This document shows, one piece after another, positions 18,286 through 27,952 of a stretch of 64,000 bases of DNA. Origin of the DNA: Halomonas sp. 7T (lineage in GTDB: Bacteria; Pseudomonadota; Gammaproteobacteria; Pseudomonadales; Halomonadaceae). Under the pieces are notes generated by a model, which worked only from the letters and a program-made list of their open reading frames with translations, searched no databases and had not been told where the DNA came from. Both the position numbers and the translations under genes were made by a program. Where the stretch lies: assembly GCF_025643255.1 (NCBI RefSeq), contig NZ_CP087112.1, forward strand, positions 1,116,001 to 1,180,000, written 5' to 3'. Positions within the stretch are counted from its first letter, which is position 1. Every line of letters begins with the position of its first letter.

Positions 18286-20100
18286 ATGCTAAAGCAATTG
18301 CGTGAATTCTATTCTTTATTGACCCAGCAACAACGTCGGCAATTGTTGAGGCTCCAAGTGTTAATTATTGGCATGGCGCTGGCTCAGATAGTGAGTGTCA
18401 TTGCCATTGGGCCCTTCATGGCGGTAGTGGGTGATATGAGCAAGCTCCAGGGAGATGGTTGGCTTGCGTGGGCATACGATTTCAGCGGTATGCAAAGCCC
18501 TAAGGCGTTCTTGAGCTTACTGGGTGGCATGGTGCTTGGCGTACTGTTATTAGCGGCGCTGGTATCTATTTATACGACGTGGCGGCTTGCGCTCTACAGT
18601 GCTCAGGTGGGGGCGGAACTCTCAAGCCGTCTCTACCGCTATTACTTGCACCAGCCGTGGCTGTTTCACTCCGGCCAGAACACGAGCGGCTTAACCACTA
18701 AAGTCTCTGCTGAAGTCCAACGAGTGACCATCAAGATTATTAATCCTGCCATGGAGCTCAACGCTAAGTTGATCATGGTGTCTTTGATGACGCTGGCAAT
18801 CTTTCTCTACAACCCGGTGGTGGCAATATCCGGCATGTTGATTTTTATAGGCTCCTATTTTCTTTTATATCAGACGGTTAGGCGTTATCTGGTGATTAAC
18901 GGAAAGCGGGTGTCTGAATCGCAAGCCAAGCGTTTTAAGCTGATGAGTGAGGGGTTCGGGGGCATTAAAGACCTACTGTTACTGCATCGGCAGGCGGGGT
19001 TCACCTCTCGTTTTGAAAAAGCGAGCAATCGTATTGCGCGAGGGGAGGGAGTGACACAAGGACTTAGTGAAGCTCCGCGTTTCGCCATTGAGCTAGTGGC
19101 CTTCGGTTCGGTCATTGTACTGGTGATTTATCTGCTGAACCTCTACGAGGGAAACCTGGGCGCTATTTTGCCAGCCCTTTCCATCTATGCGTTGGCAGGC
19201 TTCAAAATGCTGCCCGGCTTCCAAAAAATTTATACCTCAATTACAAAAATACGCGGCAACTTGGCCGCCTATGACGCTATTCGTGACGATTTGATGGCAA
19301 GTCGTGATGAAGTGAAAAACGCTGATACAGAGAGCAAAGCACACACGGATTCACCGATAATTCCTTGGGTGCCACAGCAAGAAATTAAACTGCAGGATGT
19401 GGTGTTTGACTACCCAGGGTCACGGGCATTGGCACTCGATGGACTAACGCTGACGATACCCGTGAATAAGATGGTGGGTTTAGTAGGCTCTTCCGGCAGT
19501 GGCAAGAGCACGGCTATCGATTTATTGCTGGGCCTGATTGAGCCTCAAAAAGGGCGTGTGCTGATTGATGGTGTTCCGCTCACACCGGAAAACATGCGCT
19601 ATTGGCAGGCGGGCGTTGGTTTCGTCCCCCAGCAAATATTTCTGTCCGATGCCAGCATCCTTGAAAACGTCGCATTTGCTATCGAGCGCGATGATATTGA
19701 TGTTGATAGGGTGAAGGAAGCGCTGCGCATGGCGCAACTTGATGACCTGATTGAAAGATTTCCTGAAGGGCTGGAAACACGCATTGGGGAGCGAGGCGTT
19801 CAGATATCAGGTGGGCAACGCCAGCGCTTGGGCATCGCTCGCGCCCTGTATCAGCAAGCCCGCGTATTGGTGTTCGACGAGGCGACTAGCGCCCTGGATG
19901 GGATAACCGAACGTCGCGTCATGGAAGATATCCAGCGGTTTTCTGGCCAGATGACCGTGATTATGATTGCCCATCGCTTAGCGACCGTTAAAGGGTGCGA
20001 CATCATCTATATGCTTGAAGACGGGCAGGTGAGTGATGCGGGTACCTACGATGATCTAGCCGGCCGCAACCATACCTTCCAGATGATGGCCAACCTCTAG
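18286..20100 (+). CDS. PglK-like ABC exporter, probable lipid-linked oligosaccharide flippase
   Basis: A 604-residue half-transporter with six membrane segments (about 20-300) and a C-terminal ATPase: Walker A GSSGSGKST (about 404), signature ISGGQ (about 507), Walker B VLVFDEATSALD, H-loop IAHRL. Overall pattern, including the GGIKDLLLLHR motif in the membrane domain and the loop FKMLPGFQKIYTS before the ATPase, is that of PglK/WlaB, which flips undecaprenyl-pyrophosphate-linked glycans in Campylobacter. No MOP-family Wzx was found anywhere in the locus, so this protein is the best candidate to bring repeat units to the periplasm for polymerisation. A peptide or lipid A exporter role cannot be excluded. 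Confidence 0.82.
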   Translation: MLKQLREFYSLLTQQQRRQLLRLQVLIIGMALAQIVSVIAIGPFMAVVGDMSKLQGDGWLAWAYDFSGMQSPKAFLSLLGGMVLGVLLLAALVSIYTTWRLALYSAQVGAELSSRLYRYYLHQPWLFHSGQNTSGLTTKVSAEVQRVTIKIINPAMELNAKLIMVSLMTLAIFLYNPVVAISGMLIFIGSYFLLYQTVRRYLVINGKRVSESQAKRFKLMSEGFGGIKDLLLLHRQAGFTSRFEKASNRIARGEGVTQGLSEAPRFAIELVAFGSVIVLVIYLLNLYEGNLGAILPALSIYALAGFKMLPGFQKIYTSITKIRGNLAAYDAIRDDLMASRDEVKNADTESKAHTDSPIIPWVPQQEIKLQDVVFDYPGSRALALDGLTLTIPVNKMVGLVGSSGSGKSTAIDLLLGLIEPQKGRVLIDGVPLTPENMRYWQAGVGFVPQQIFLSDASILENVAFAIERDDIDVDRVKEALRMAQLDDLIERFPEGLETRIGERGVQISGGQRQRLGIARALYQQARVLVFDEATSALDGITERRVMEDIQRFSGQMTVIMIAHRLATVKGCDIIYMLEDGQVSDAGTYDDLAGRNHTFQMMANL

Positions 20101-20125
20101 CCACTGAGAATAAAAGGATATCGTC

Positions 20126-21265
20126 ATGAATCTGATTGGTGCGCTACTGCTATTTCTGGGTCTTTCACTCAGCAGTCTTTATCTGTTCCCCAGCGGTGCG
20201 CCACAGCTAACCGATTTTGTATTGGTAGGCTTCGCTGGCGTAATGCTGGTGATGTCATTGGGTGACAAACAGCTAAAAGTTTCTCCCTTCGCAATATGCT
20301 GGGGAATGATGGTGCTCTGGGTGTTGTTAGTGTGCCTTACCTGGACACTGATCATGCAAACCACCACCTTCTTTAGGCCTGCTCAGTTTTTCCTATTTAA
20401 CTTCTTGATTGGAATGTCGTTATTGCGCTTTCTCACTGTTTACGGCGATCGTGCGTTAGGCATTATCCGCAATGGCGTATCCATTGCTTTAATAATCGCG
20501 GGTAGCCATGTGGTGACGCAGTTAGCTTTGGGCGTTAACCGCACGACTGGAAGTTTCAATAACCCCAATCAGCTCGCCTATTTTTCGCTATGCGGCTTAG
20601 TGTTGCTATTAATGCTCGATGATTTTCATCTTCGGATGAGGCCCTTAGTGTTGGCTGGTGTCGCGTCTGGGGTGCTGGGCATTCTAGCGGCTTCATCGCT
20701 AGCGGCCATGGGCGGTGGGGTCATGGTGTTAGCTGGCTGGGCAGTCGCAAATGCCAAGCAAGTCAAACACTTTGCACGTTTAATACTGCTACTTCCCCTG
20801 CTATTGCTGGGTGTGCTGGTGGCCAATATCAGTTCAGATGGACAAGTGCTACGGAACCTAGAAGCACGTATGGACAGGGCGCCTAGCAAAGTAGATAGCG
20901 TTTATGAAGAGCGCAAGTTTGACCGGCTGATGAATTTCCCGGAATACGCGATTCTTGGGGCGGGAGAAGCCGAGCGCGAGCGGTTTGCGCCCTACGACGG
21001 ACAAGAAATTCATTCATCCTTTGTCAATATGTTATTCGCTTATGGCTTACCCGGGTTAGGGCTGTTCCTTTTGACCATTGCGACGGTATTACGTCGAGCA
21101 CCGCTCTTCGTTTGGGCAGCGGTCGCCGGGCCATTGATTTATTCCACCACCCATAATGGCCTGCGTTCAACACTCTTCTGGATTGTACTGGTAGTCGGTT
21201 GGCATCTTTACCGGGAGGGCTCTCTGGCCATAACTCGCCGACGTTTAGTTGCTGAACTTTCCTAA
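20126..21265 (+). CDS. O-antigen polymerase-like protein (Wzy candidate)
   Basis: A 379-residue polytopic membrane protein, hydrophobic throughout, with the Wzy_C-type loops: NRTTGSFNNPNQLAYFSL in the middle and QEIHSSFVNMLFAYGLPGLG in the late periplasmic loop. Wzy proteins polymerise undecaprenyl-linked repeat units in the periplasm. It is in the operon between the flippase candidate and the dehydratase and is preceded by AAAGGA. It is the only polymerase candidate within the operon and should work with Wzc. Sequence alone cannot separate polymerase from ligase. Confidence 0.8.
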   Translation: MNLIGALLLFLGLSLSSLYLFPSGAPQLTDFVLVGFAGVMLVMSLGDKQLKVSPFAICWGMMVLWVLLVCLTWTLIMQTTTFFRPAQFFLFNFLIGMSLLRFLTVYGDRALGIIRNGVSIALIIAGSHVVTQLALGVNRTTGSFNNPNQLAYFSLCGLVLLLMLDDFHLRMRPLVLAGVASGVLGILAASSLAAMGGGVMVLAGWAVANAKQVKHFARLILLLPLLLLGVLVANISSDGQVLRNLEARMDRAPSKVDSVYEERKFDRLMNFPEYAILGAGEAERERFAPYDGQEIHSSFVNMLFAYGLPGLGLFLLTIATVLRRAPLFVWAAVAGPLIYSTTHNGLRSTLFWIVLVVGWHLYREGSLAITRRRLVAELS

Positions 21266-21337
21266 CGCTGCTTCTCCAAGAATGTCTCGCCGTATAGCGC
21301 GTCCGTCATGCCGGCAAGGAATTATAAAGGTGAAAGT

Positions 21338-23335
21338 ATGGCCAATGTGATGAAGTCGTTATTGATGAAGCCACGCTGGATAAAGCGCAGGGTGCTTGTA
21401 GGGCTGGATGGAGTGATTGTGGCGTGTAGTTTACAGCTGGCCGCTATGATCCATCTGGAAAGCCCACAGCCGCTAAAAGACGGTTCTCTTTGGATGACTA
21501 TCGGCCTATTGGTGCCCATGAGCCTCTTACTTTTCCATTGGCTTGGGCTATATCGCCTGGTCATTCGCTACATGAGTCATGTCACTGTTCCGACCGTCGT
21601 CATGGTAGTGCTGTCATCAGCTTTGCTCGTGATACCCGCCAGTTACGCTGTGGAACACGCCATTGGCCCCTCTATCGTTGTGACTTACGCACTTCTCTTA
21701 CTGTTAGGTATCGGTAGCTTACGTTTTGTACTACGTGAGCTATATCGCCGTAGCCAGCGCCGCCAGCGCAAACCCGTCGTCATCTATGGGGCAGGTGCCG
21801 CAGGATGTGAACTGGTCGCAGCACTTCGCCATGGCGGTGAGTATGAGCCAGTTGCCTTTGTTGATGACTGGCGCGGCCTTGAGGGGGCGATGGTAGAAGG
21901 CTTGCGGGTCCACCAACCGGTCGCGTTGGCTGCGTTAGTGCAGGAGTATCGCGCCGCGATGGTATTGCTGGCGATCCCGAGTGCGCCCAGGTGCCGCCGT
22001 CGCGAAATACTGCATTGGCTATCAGGACTCTCTGTTCCGCTTAAAACGATTCCTGGCAGTGCCGATGTGATCGCCGGTCGGGCGAAAATCAGCGAGCTTC
22101 ATGATGTGGCGCTTGAGGATTTATTGGGAAGAGAGGCGGTGCCAGCTTTCCCTGAGTTGATGCAGTCCAATATTCACGATAAGTCAGTGATGGTGACCGG
22201 GGCGGGTGGCTCGATTGGCAGTGAGCTATGCCGTCAGATACTTGCTCAGAATCCCGTGCGGTTATTGTTGGTCGACAACTGTGAATTTGCGCTGTACGCC
22301 ATCGAGCAGGAGTTGAAGCAGCATATTGAAACGACCCATTCACGCTGTGAATTAAAACCATTGCTTGTCTCGGTTCAGCACGCGGGCAGCCTGAAAGCGG
22401 TGTTCGACAGCTTCGAAGTACATACCGTCTACCACGCTGCTGCTTACAAACACGTACCAATGGTGGAGTTTAATCTTATACAAGGAGTAAGCAATAACGT
22501 ACTGGGCACCCTGCACCTTGCAAAGGCGGCCATGGCGGCGGGGGTACAAACCTTTGTGGTGATCTCTACCGATAAAGCAGTGCGTCCCACCAATGCGATG
22601 GGGGCTTCTAAACGATTGACAGAGCTCATTTGCCAAGCATTTGCTGATGTACAAACTAGTACACGTTTCTGCATGGTGCGTTTTGGTAATGTGTTGGGTT
22701 CAAGTGGCTCTGTCGTTCCAGTGTTTCGTAAGCAGATTGAGCAGGGTGGCCCTATTAAGGTGACACATCCGGATATCACCCGCTATTTCATGACCATTCC
22801 GGAAGCCGCGCAGTTAGTTATCCAGGCAGGCGCCATGGGAAAGGGGGGAGAGGTATTTGTGCTCGATATGGGTGAGCCGGTACGTATCTATGATTTGGCG
22901 ATCAACATGGTTCGGCTCTCAGGGCTTGAAGTCAAAGATGCCCAGCACCCTGAAGGCGATATTGAAATTACCTACTCCGGTCTACGGCCTGGTGAGAAGC
23001 TTTATGAAGAGTTACTGATTGGTGAGGACGTCCGTAGGACGCGTCACGATCGCATCATGACCTCAAAAGAGCGTTTCTGGGAATGGCCAAGGCTTGAAGC
23101 CTTTTTAAAAGAATTGGAGCAGGCGTTTACTGAGACGGATCATTTGCGTATTCGACAACTTTTGCAGATGGCTCCTTTGGATTACCACCCCTTAGACGAA
23201 ATCGCGGATTTGGTATGGGAGGCTCGTCAAACGATGCTCCCGAGCACTCACCATCAGCAACTCGACACGCCTTATTTTCTACGTGCCATTAACCGCACTG
23301 AACCCGCATTGAGCCCCGTTTCTAAAGAAAGCTGA
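21338..23335 (+). CDS. Membrane-bound UDP-GlcNAc C4,C6-dehydratase (PglF/WbpM/CapD family)
   Basis: About 665 residues. Four N-terminal membrane segments are followed by a Rossmann domain (VVIYGAGAAG) and a second catalytic Rossmann domain of extended SDR type (VTGAGGSIGSELC, about 286). The active site is the family's variant: STDKAVRPTN and MGASK replace the usual YxxxK, with Met for Tyr. The enzyme makes UDP-4-keto-6-deoxy-GlcNAc, the precursor of bacillosamine-type and QuiNAc/FucNAc sugars. The DegT aminotransferase at 29014 could use this product. I prefer the ATG at 21338, which has AAGGTG upstream, over the ATG ten codons earlier. Confidence 0.9.
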   Translation: MANVMKSLLMKPRWIKRRVLVGLDGVIVACSLQLAAMIHLESPQPLKDGSLWMTIGLLVPMSLLLFHWLGLYRLVIRYMSHVTVPTVVMVVLSSALLVIPASYAVEHAIGPSIVVTYALLLLLGIGSLRFVLRELYRRSQRRQRKPVVIYGAGAAGCELVAALRHGGEYEPVAFVDDWRGLEGAMVEGLRVHQPVALAALVQEYRAAMVLLAIPSAPRCRRREILHWLSGLSVPLKTIPGSADVIAGRAKISELHDVALEDLLGREAVPAFPELMQSNIHDKSVMVTGAGGSIGSELCRQILAQNPVRLLLVDNCEFALYAIEQELKQHIETTHSRCELKPLLVSVQHAGSLKAVFDSFEVHTVYHAAAYKHVPMVEFNLIQGVSNNVLGTLHLAKAAMAAGVQTFVVISTDKAVRPTNAMGASKRLTELICQAFADVQTSTRFCMVRFGNVLGSSGSVVPVFRKQIEQGGPIKVTHPDITRYFMTIPEAAQLVIQAGAMGKGGEVFVLDMGEPVRIYDLAINMVRLSGLEVKDAQHPEGDIEITYSGLRPGEKLYEELLIGEDVRRTRHDRIMTSKERFWEWPRLEAFLKELEQAFTETDHLRIRQLLQMAPLDYHPLDEIADLVWEARQTMLPSTHHQQLDTPYFLRAINRTEPALSPVSKES

Positions 23336-23471
23336 TACGCCTGCCAGACAAGCATTGCATTTAGTAAGCACCACTTTTCCAACGTTAAGTGATGAATTAG
23401 TCATTGCTAAGCACGTCATTGCTTCCTGTTTTTAAACATAAGCCCTCTCTTTAGCTTAAGGAGCAAAAACT

Positions 23472-24671
23472 ATGGCCGATAAAAACCATGATATAGAGCA
23501 ACAGGAGTGGCTTTCAGGGGTTGCCGTCTTATTGATTAAAGAGCAAGGGTTGGAATACCTCGACGTTCTGCGTGGCTTACTGGATCGCTACGGTTTTAAT
23601 GTTTTGTGTGATGTGTCTCTCGAAAAAGACCAGCAGCATGCGCTTTACCAAGGCATAGACAACTCCCCTCAGCCGTCAATAAATAATCGAGAAGACATCA
23701 GCGGTTTACCGGTTCACTTTTTAGTGGTGCACGATGTTTACCCCGTACGCCAGGAAGCATCTTCGCCAGATAGTCCTGAGCGAATTGATAATCTTCGGTT
23801 GCTGACGGTTAAGAAAAAAATAACCTATAAGGCTAACCATGAATACAGTAAGCAAGAACAATACGACCCAGTGGATTTAACCTGTAATGCAACGCAGGTG
23901 TTTAAATACCTTAGTCACATAGTGCCCCAACAAATTGATGAAATACGACAAACAGCCCTACGTTATAACGCGGCGTTTCGCACACCTTACCCGGTTCTTG
24001 CTGACTTAAGTAAACAAGTGTGTCGAGCCAAAGTTGAGCTAGTCGATTTCCACGGCACGGAAGCCATTTGTAAAACTTTTCGACCCGGGCGCGAGCGCTA
24101 TCTAGAGCGTGAGGTAAGAGCTCGGGAGCTAGGTGCATCACTGCCTGAAGTATCGCGATTACTTGAGGTAGGCCCTCATTACTTAGTGTTTGAGCGCTAT
24201 GCCAATCGTATGGAGCGTATTCTCTCACCCCGCGCGCCTTTTTCACCTCATGGGTTGCTACCTATCTGGACGATTGAGCGCGTAAGAGTGGTTATCCTGC
24301 ACTACCGTCGTCTTGGCTACGAATGTATCGACCTCAATCCAGAAGATCTTATTTATGACCCTTGCCAGGGGCTTAAAATCATTGATTTTGAATTTCTACA
24401 GCCTGGTCCTGACGAGATAGAAACGTTGAAAGGCAATTATGCCTGGTATGCCGTGCCTTCTCGATTCACCGGCGATTTGCCGCTTTCAGCCCCGCAGAGT
24501 TCCTACGGTGAGCGGTGGTTTCCATATACTGGCCTACCTCGATCCCTATGTTTAAAAGAGCTACCGAGACCCGTGCTGGCGATGGTGCGTTCAGTGGCAC
24601 TGGTGCCCTTAGCGTTGGGCGGTTTAAAGCGGGTGAGTTGGCAACATATTCAGCGTTTTGTTCGTCATTGA
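23472..24671 (+). CDS. Protein-kinase-fold protein with an NDK-like N-terminal domain, function unknown
   Basis: A 399-residue soluble protein. Residues 15-150 resemble nucleoside diphosphate kinase (VAVLLIKEQGLEYLDVLRGL, then VDLTCNATQVFKYL near 134-147). The catalytic His of the usual N-x-x-H-G/A-S-D motif is not present. Residues about 185-310 show a kinase-like set: AICKTF (K201), LEREV (E214), CIDLNPEDLI (D287, N289) and IIDFEF (D305), the layout of lipopolysaccharide-kinase and RIO-like folds. The residues for ATP and metal binding appear intact, so phosphorylation of a sugar, lipid or protein is plausible. It lies between the dehydratase and the epimerase, preceded by TTAAGGAG. I know no characterised protein of this architecture. 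Confidence 0.65.
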   Translation: MADKNHDIEQQEWLSGVAVLLIKEQGLEYLDVLRGLLDRYGFNVLCDVSLEKDQQHALYQGIDNSPQPSINNREDISGLPVHFLVVHDVYPVRQEASSPDSPERIDNLRLLTVKKKITYKANHEYSKQEQYDPVDLTCNATQVFKYLSHIVPQQIDEIRQTALRYNAAFRTPYPVLADLSKQVCRAKVELVDFHGTEAICKTFRPGRERYLEREVRARELGASLPEVSRLLEVGPHYLVFERYANRMERILSPRAPFSPHGLLPIWTIERVRVVILHYRRLGYECIDLNPEDLIYDPCQGLKIIDFEFLQPGPDEIETLKGNYAWYAVPSRFTGDLPLSAPQSSYGERWFPYTGLPRSLCLKELPRPVLAMVRSVALVPLALGGLKRVSWQHIQRFVRH

Positions 24672-24719
24672 ACCTCCTCCTTTCCCATGTCCCCGACTGT
24701 GTCAGCATGGAGTCACTGT

Positions 24720-25802
24720 ATGAAGATTTTAGTTACCGGCCATGCCGGTTTTATCGGCTTTCACACGGCTAAGCGACTGTTAGAGCGCGGAGATAGTGTT
24801 GTCGGTATTGATAACGTCAATGATTACTACGACCCCACTATTAAAGAATCGCGTCTTGCGTTACTGGATCAGACAGCTGCTCAGGCAAGCGGTCGTTACA
24901 TTTCTATTCGCGCCAATTTGGCTAACCAAAAAGCGGTCGCACAATGCTTCGACGAGCATCGTTTTGACCGGGTTATACACTTAGCTGCTCAAGCAGGTGT
25001 TCGCTATTCACTAGAAAACCCGCTCAGCTATGTAGAAAGCAACCTAATTGGGTTTACCAATATATTGGAGGCGTGCCGCTACGCTTCGATTGCACACCTA
25101 ACGTATGCCAGTACGAGCAGTGTTTATGGCGCTAACACACGAATGCCATTCTCTGAACATCAGGGTGCTAATCATCCGTTGCAATTTTATGCGGCTACCA
25201 AGAAAGCTAACGAGATGATGGCTCACAGTTACAGCCACTTGTTTGGGCTACCCACCACCGGCCTGCGCTTTTTTACCGTCTATGGTCCCTGGGGCCGCCC
25301 AGATATGGCGCTGTTTAAGTTTGCTAAGAAAATTTTGGCCGATGAGCCCATTCAGATTTTCAATTATGGTCGGCACACACGCGACTTTACGTATGTAGAC
25401 GACATTGTTGAAGGGGTCATCCGAGCGAGTGATGACATCGCGACCTCCACACAGGAGTGGAATAGCGACTGTCCAGACCCCGCTAATAGTAGTGCACCGT
25501 TTCGTCTCTTTAATATTGGTAACAACAACCCAGTGACAATTGGCGCCTATATCGAAGCGATTGAAAAAGCCTTGGGCAAAAAAGCGATAAAAGAACTACT
25601 GCCCCTACAGCCAGGTGATGTGCTTGATACTTATGCGGACTCAAGCGAGCTTGAAGCAAAGGTGGGCTATAAGCCCTCCATGCCGGTTTCGCAGGGCGTT
25701 GAGAATTTTATTAGTTGGTATCGGGACTACTACTCATTAAATAAAACCGCAGCGGAAAACGCTGAAAAAATCATAAATAAAGCATCTATTTCACTTAAGT
25801 GA
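24720..25802 (+). CDS. UDP-glucuronate 4-epimerase-type NAD-dependent epimerase
   Basis: A 360-residue extended SDR. NAD-binding [11 protein letters not shown] is at the N-terminus. NVNDYYDP is typical of the UDP-glucuronate 4-epimerase (CapI/LspL) branch rather than GalE. The catalytic set is STSSVYG and YAATKKANE (Tyr and Lys of YxxxK). It should interconvert UDP-GlcA and UDP-GalA, using the product of Ugd encoded next. I start at the ATG at 24720, with GGAG seven bases upstream; the frame extends 11 codons further to an ATG without a ribosome site. The likely outcome is galacturonic acid in the polymer. Exact substrate is inferred from the family. Confidence 0.88.
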   Translation: MKILVTGHAGFIGFHTAKRLLERGDSVVGIDNVNDYYDPTIKESRLALLDQTAAQASGRYISIRANLANQKAVAQCFDEHRFDRVIHLAAQAGVRYSLENPLSYVESNLIGFTNILEACRYASIAHLTYASTSSVYGANTRMPFSEHQGANHPLQFYAATKKANEMMAHSYSHLFGLPTTGLRFFTVYGPWGRPDMALFKFAKKILADEPIQIFNYGRHTRDFTYVDDIVEGVIRASDDIATSTQEWNSDCPDPANSSAPFRLFNIGNNNPVTIGAYIEAIEKALGKKAIKELLPLQPGDVLDTYADSSELEAKVGYKPSMPVSQGVENFISWYRDYYSLNKTAAENAEKIINKASISLK

Positions 25803-25849
25803 AGTGCATTTTTCTCTTTTATTAACACACTGACTGAGCAGGAAACCCT

Positions 25850-27232
25850 ATGAACGTTACAGTTTTCGGAACGGGTTATGTTGGCCTAGTTCAAGGTGCT
25901 ATTTTGGCTGAAGTTGGCCATCACGTGATCTGCGTTGATGTAGATGCTAATAAAGTTGAAAAGCTTAAATTGGGCATCATACCCATTTTCGAGCCGGGAT
26001 TAGAGGCTTTAGTAAAAGAGAACCACGCTGCCGGTAGGCTAGAGTTTACCACCGATGCGGTGGCTGCAATCAAACATGGCCAGGTGCAATTTATCGCCGT
26101 AGGGACACCGCCGGATGAGGACGGGAGCGCTGATCTTAAGTACGTGCTTACTGTGGCGGCTACCATCGGTGAACATACGGAACGTAACCAGATCATCATC
26201 AATAAATCTACCGTGCCGGTGGGCAGTGCCGACAAAGTACGTGCCGAGGTGGAAAAAGTATTAAAAAAACGTGGCCGTGACGATATTAACTTTGATGTTG
26301 TTTCAAACCCTGAGTTTCTCAAGGAAGGTAGCGCAGTCTCAGATTGCCAGAAACCAGATCGAATTATCATTGGCACTGATAGTGATACTACCGTAGAGGT
26401 GATGCGCGAGCTTTATGCCCCCTTCAATCGAAATCGCGACAAAATCATAGTAATGGATGTGAAAAGCGCCGAACTGACTAAATATGCCGCTAATTGCATG
26501 CTAGCTACTAAAATTAGTTTTATGAATGAGATGGCTAACTTAGCGGAGCGTCTGGGTGCTGACATTGAGGCTGTGCGACAAGGAATTGGCTCAGATCCCC
26601 GCATTGGCTATCACTTTATTTATCCTGGAGTAGGTTATGGCGGCTCGTGCTTTCCGAAAGATCTACAGGCGCTGATCCGTGCTTCAGATGCTATAAATTT
26701 CGATGCCAAGGTGCTTAAAGCAGTTGAGTTGCGCAACAAGGAGCAGAAAGCAACGTTGTTTGAAAAAGTAAATGAGCATTTCAATGGACACTTGCAAGGT
26801 AAAGTATTCGCCATCTGGGGGCTTTCGTTTAAACCTAATACTGATGATATGCGTGATGCGCCGAGTCGTGTGCTGATGGAGGCACTTTGGGAAGCAGGCG
26901 CGAATGTTCAAGCCTATGATCCAGAAGCCATGGAGGAGGCACAGCGAATTTACGGTACACATGAGCAATTAATCCTTTGTGGAACTAAAGAAGCAGCACT
27001 TAAAAATACACATGCACTAATTATTGTTACGGAGTGGCAGAATTTTCGAGCACCTGATTTTGAACTCATAAAAAGTCAGCTTTACGAACCAACGATCTTT
27101 GATGGTCGCAATCTTTATGATCCTCAAAGAATGTTGTCAAAAGGCTTTACCTACTACTCAGTAGGAAGAGCAAAACCGCTATTGTTGTCCAATACTTCAG
27201 TGGCGGTACACTCCGAGTTAATGCATAGCTAG
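25850..27232 (+). CDS. ugd: UDP-glucose 6-dehydrogenase
   Basis: A 460-residue enzyme that oxidises UDP-glucose to UDP-glucuronate with two NAD+. The N-terminal Rossmann motif [10 protein letters not shown] is at residues 7-16. The catalytic cysteine is in [10 protein letters not shown] (about C267). The C-terminal UDP-binding domain includes [17 protein letters not shown]. Length is normal for the family (450-470). It follows the epimerase by 47 bases and feeds it UDP-glucuronate. Local base composition starts to become more AT-rich from this gene onward. Confidence 0.95.
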   Translation: MNVTVFGTGYVGLVQGAILAEVGHHVICVDVDANKVEKLKLGIIPIFEPGLEALVKENHAAGRLEFTTDAVAAIKHGQVQFIAVGTPPDEDGSADLKYVLTVAATIGEHTERNQIIINKSTVPVGSADKVRAEVEKVLKKRGRDDINFDVVSNPEFLKEGSAVSDCQKPDRIIIGTDSDTTVEVMRELYAPFNRNRDKIIVMDVKSAELTKYAANCMLATKISFMNEMANLAERLGADIEAVRQGIGSDPRIGYHFIYPGVGYGGSCFPKDLQALIRASDAINFDAKVLKAVELRNKEQKATLFEKVNEHFNGHLQGKVFAIWGLSFKPNTDDMRDAPSRVLMEALWEAGANVQAYDPEAMEEAQRIYGTHEQLILCGTKEAALKNTHALIIVTEWQNFRAPDFELIKSQLYEPTIFDGRNLYDPQRMLSKGFTYYSVGRAKPLLLSNTSVAVHSELMHS

Positions 27233-27328
27233 ATTAAGCATCATAGGTACCTAGGAATGGCTTGCTAATAATAAAGTGATCTATTGTTGGTTAGTCAATT
27301 GGAATATCAGCATTTAATGGAGTGCTCT

Positions 27329-27952
27329 ATGTTTAAACGACAAGTTGACATAGCCGTATCGATGCTCGGGTTGATACTGCTTTCACCTATCATGATTATC
27401 ATAGCACTCATGATTCGCTATAAGTTAGGATCTCCTGTGCTGTTTCGACAATACCGTCCTGGATTAAATGGTCAACCGTTCGAGATTATTAAGTTCCGAT
27501 CTATGCGGGATGTCTATGATGAGCAAGGTCGAAAGATATCCGAAAAAGAGCGTCTGACGCCATTTGGCCGACGCCTACGGGCGACTAGTCTTGATGAATT
27601 ACCCGAATTATGGAATGTATTAAAAGGGGATATGAGCTTGGTAGGGCCAAGACCTTTACTAATGGAATACTTGCCCCACTATAGCGCTTACGAAGCACGA
27701 CGACATGAGGTGCGCCCAGGAGTAACAGGTTGGGCACAAGTTAATGGACGTAACGCAATCTCTTGGGAAAAAAAATTCGATTACGATATTTGGTACGTGG
27801 ATAATAAAACGTTTTTATTGGATGTTAAAATACTTTTTTTAACGATTAAGAAAGTGCTAGTGGGAGAGGGTGTTAGCTATTCAAGTGAAGTGGCTATGCC
27901 TAATTTTAAAGCATCAAAACTGCATAAAGAGAAAGGTGGTAAAAATGGCTAA
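27329..27952 (+). CDS. Monotopic phosphoglycosyl transferase (PglC-like initiating enzyme)
   Basis: A 207-residue small-type phosphoglycosyl transferase, about the size of PglC (200). The N-terminal re-entrant hydrophobic helix (about 8-30) precedes KFRSMRD and the catalytic Asp-Glu dyad in SLDELPELWN. KGDMSLVGPRP and RPGVTGWAQVNGRN are further hallmarks. It transfers a phospho-sugar from a UDP-sugar to undecaprenyl phosphate, the first step of repeat-unit assembly. I start at the ATG at 27329 (GGAG six bases upstream); the longer frame from a TTG at 27284 would add 15 residues unlike the family. The presumed donor is a UDP-diamino or acetamido sugar from the PglF-like and DegT enzymes. Confidence 0.92.
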   Translation: MFKRQVDIAVSMLGLILLSPIMIIIALMIRYKLGSPVLFRQYRPGLNGQPFEIIKFRSMRDVYDEQGRKISEKERLTPFGRRLRATSLDELPELWNVLKGDMSLVGPRPLLMEYLPHYSAYEARRHEVRPGVTGWAQVNGRNAISWEKKFDYDIWYVDNKTFLLDVKILFLTIKKVLVGEGVSYSSEVAMPNFKASKLHKEKGGKNG

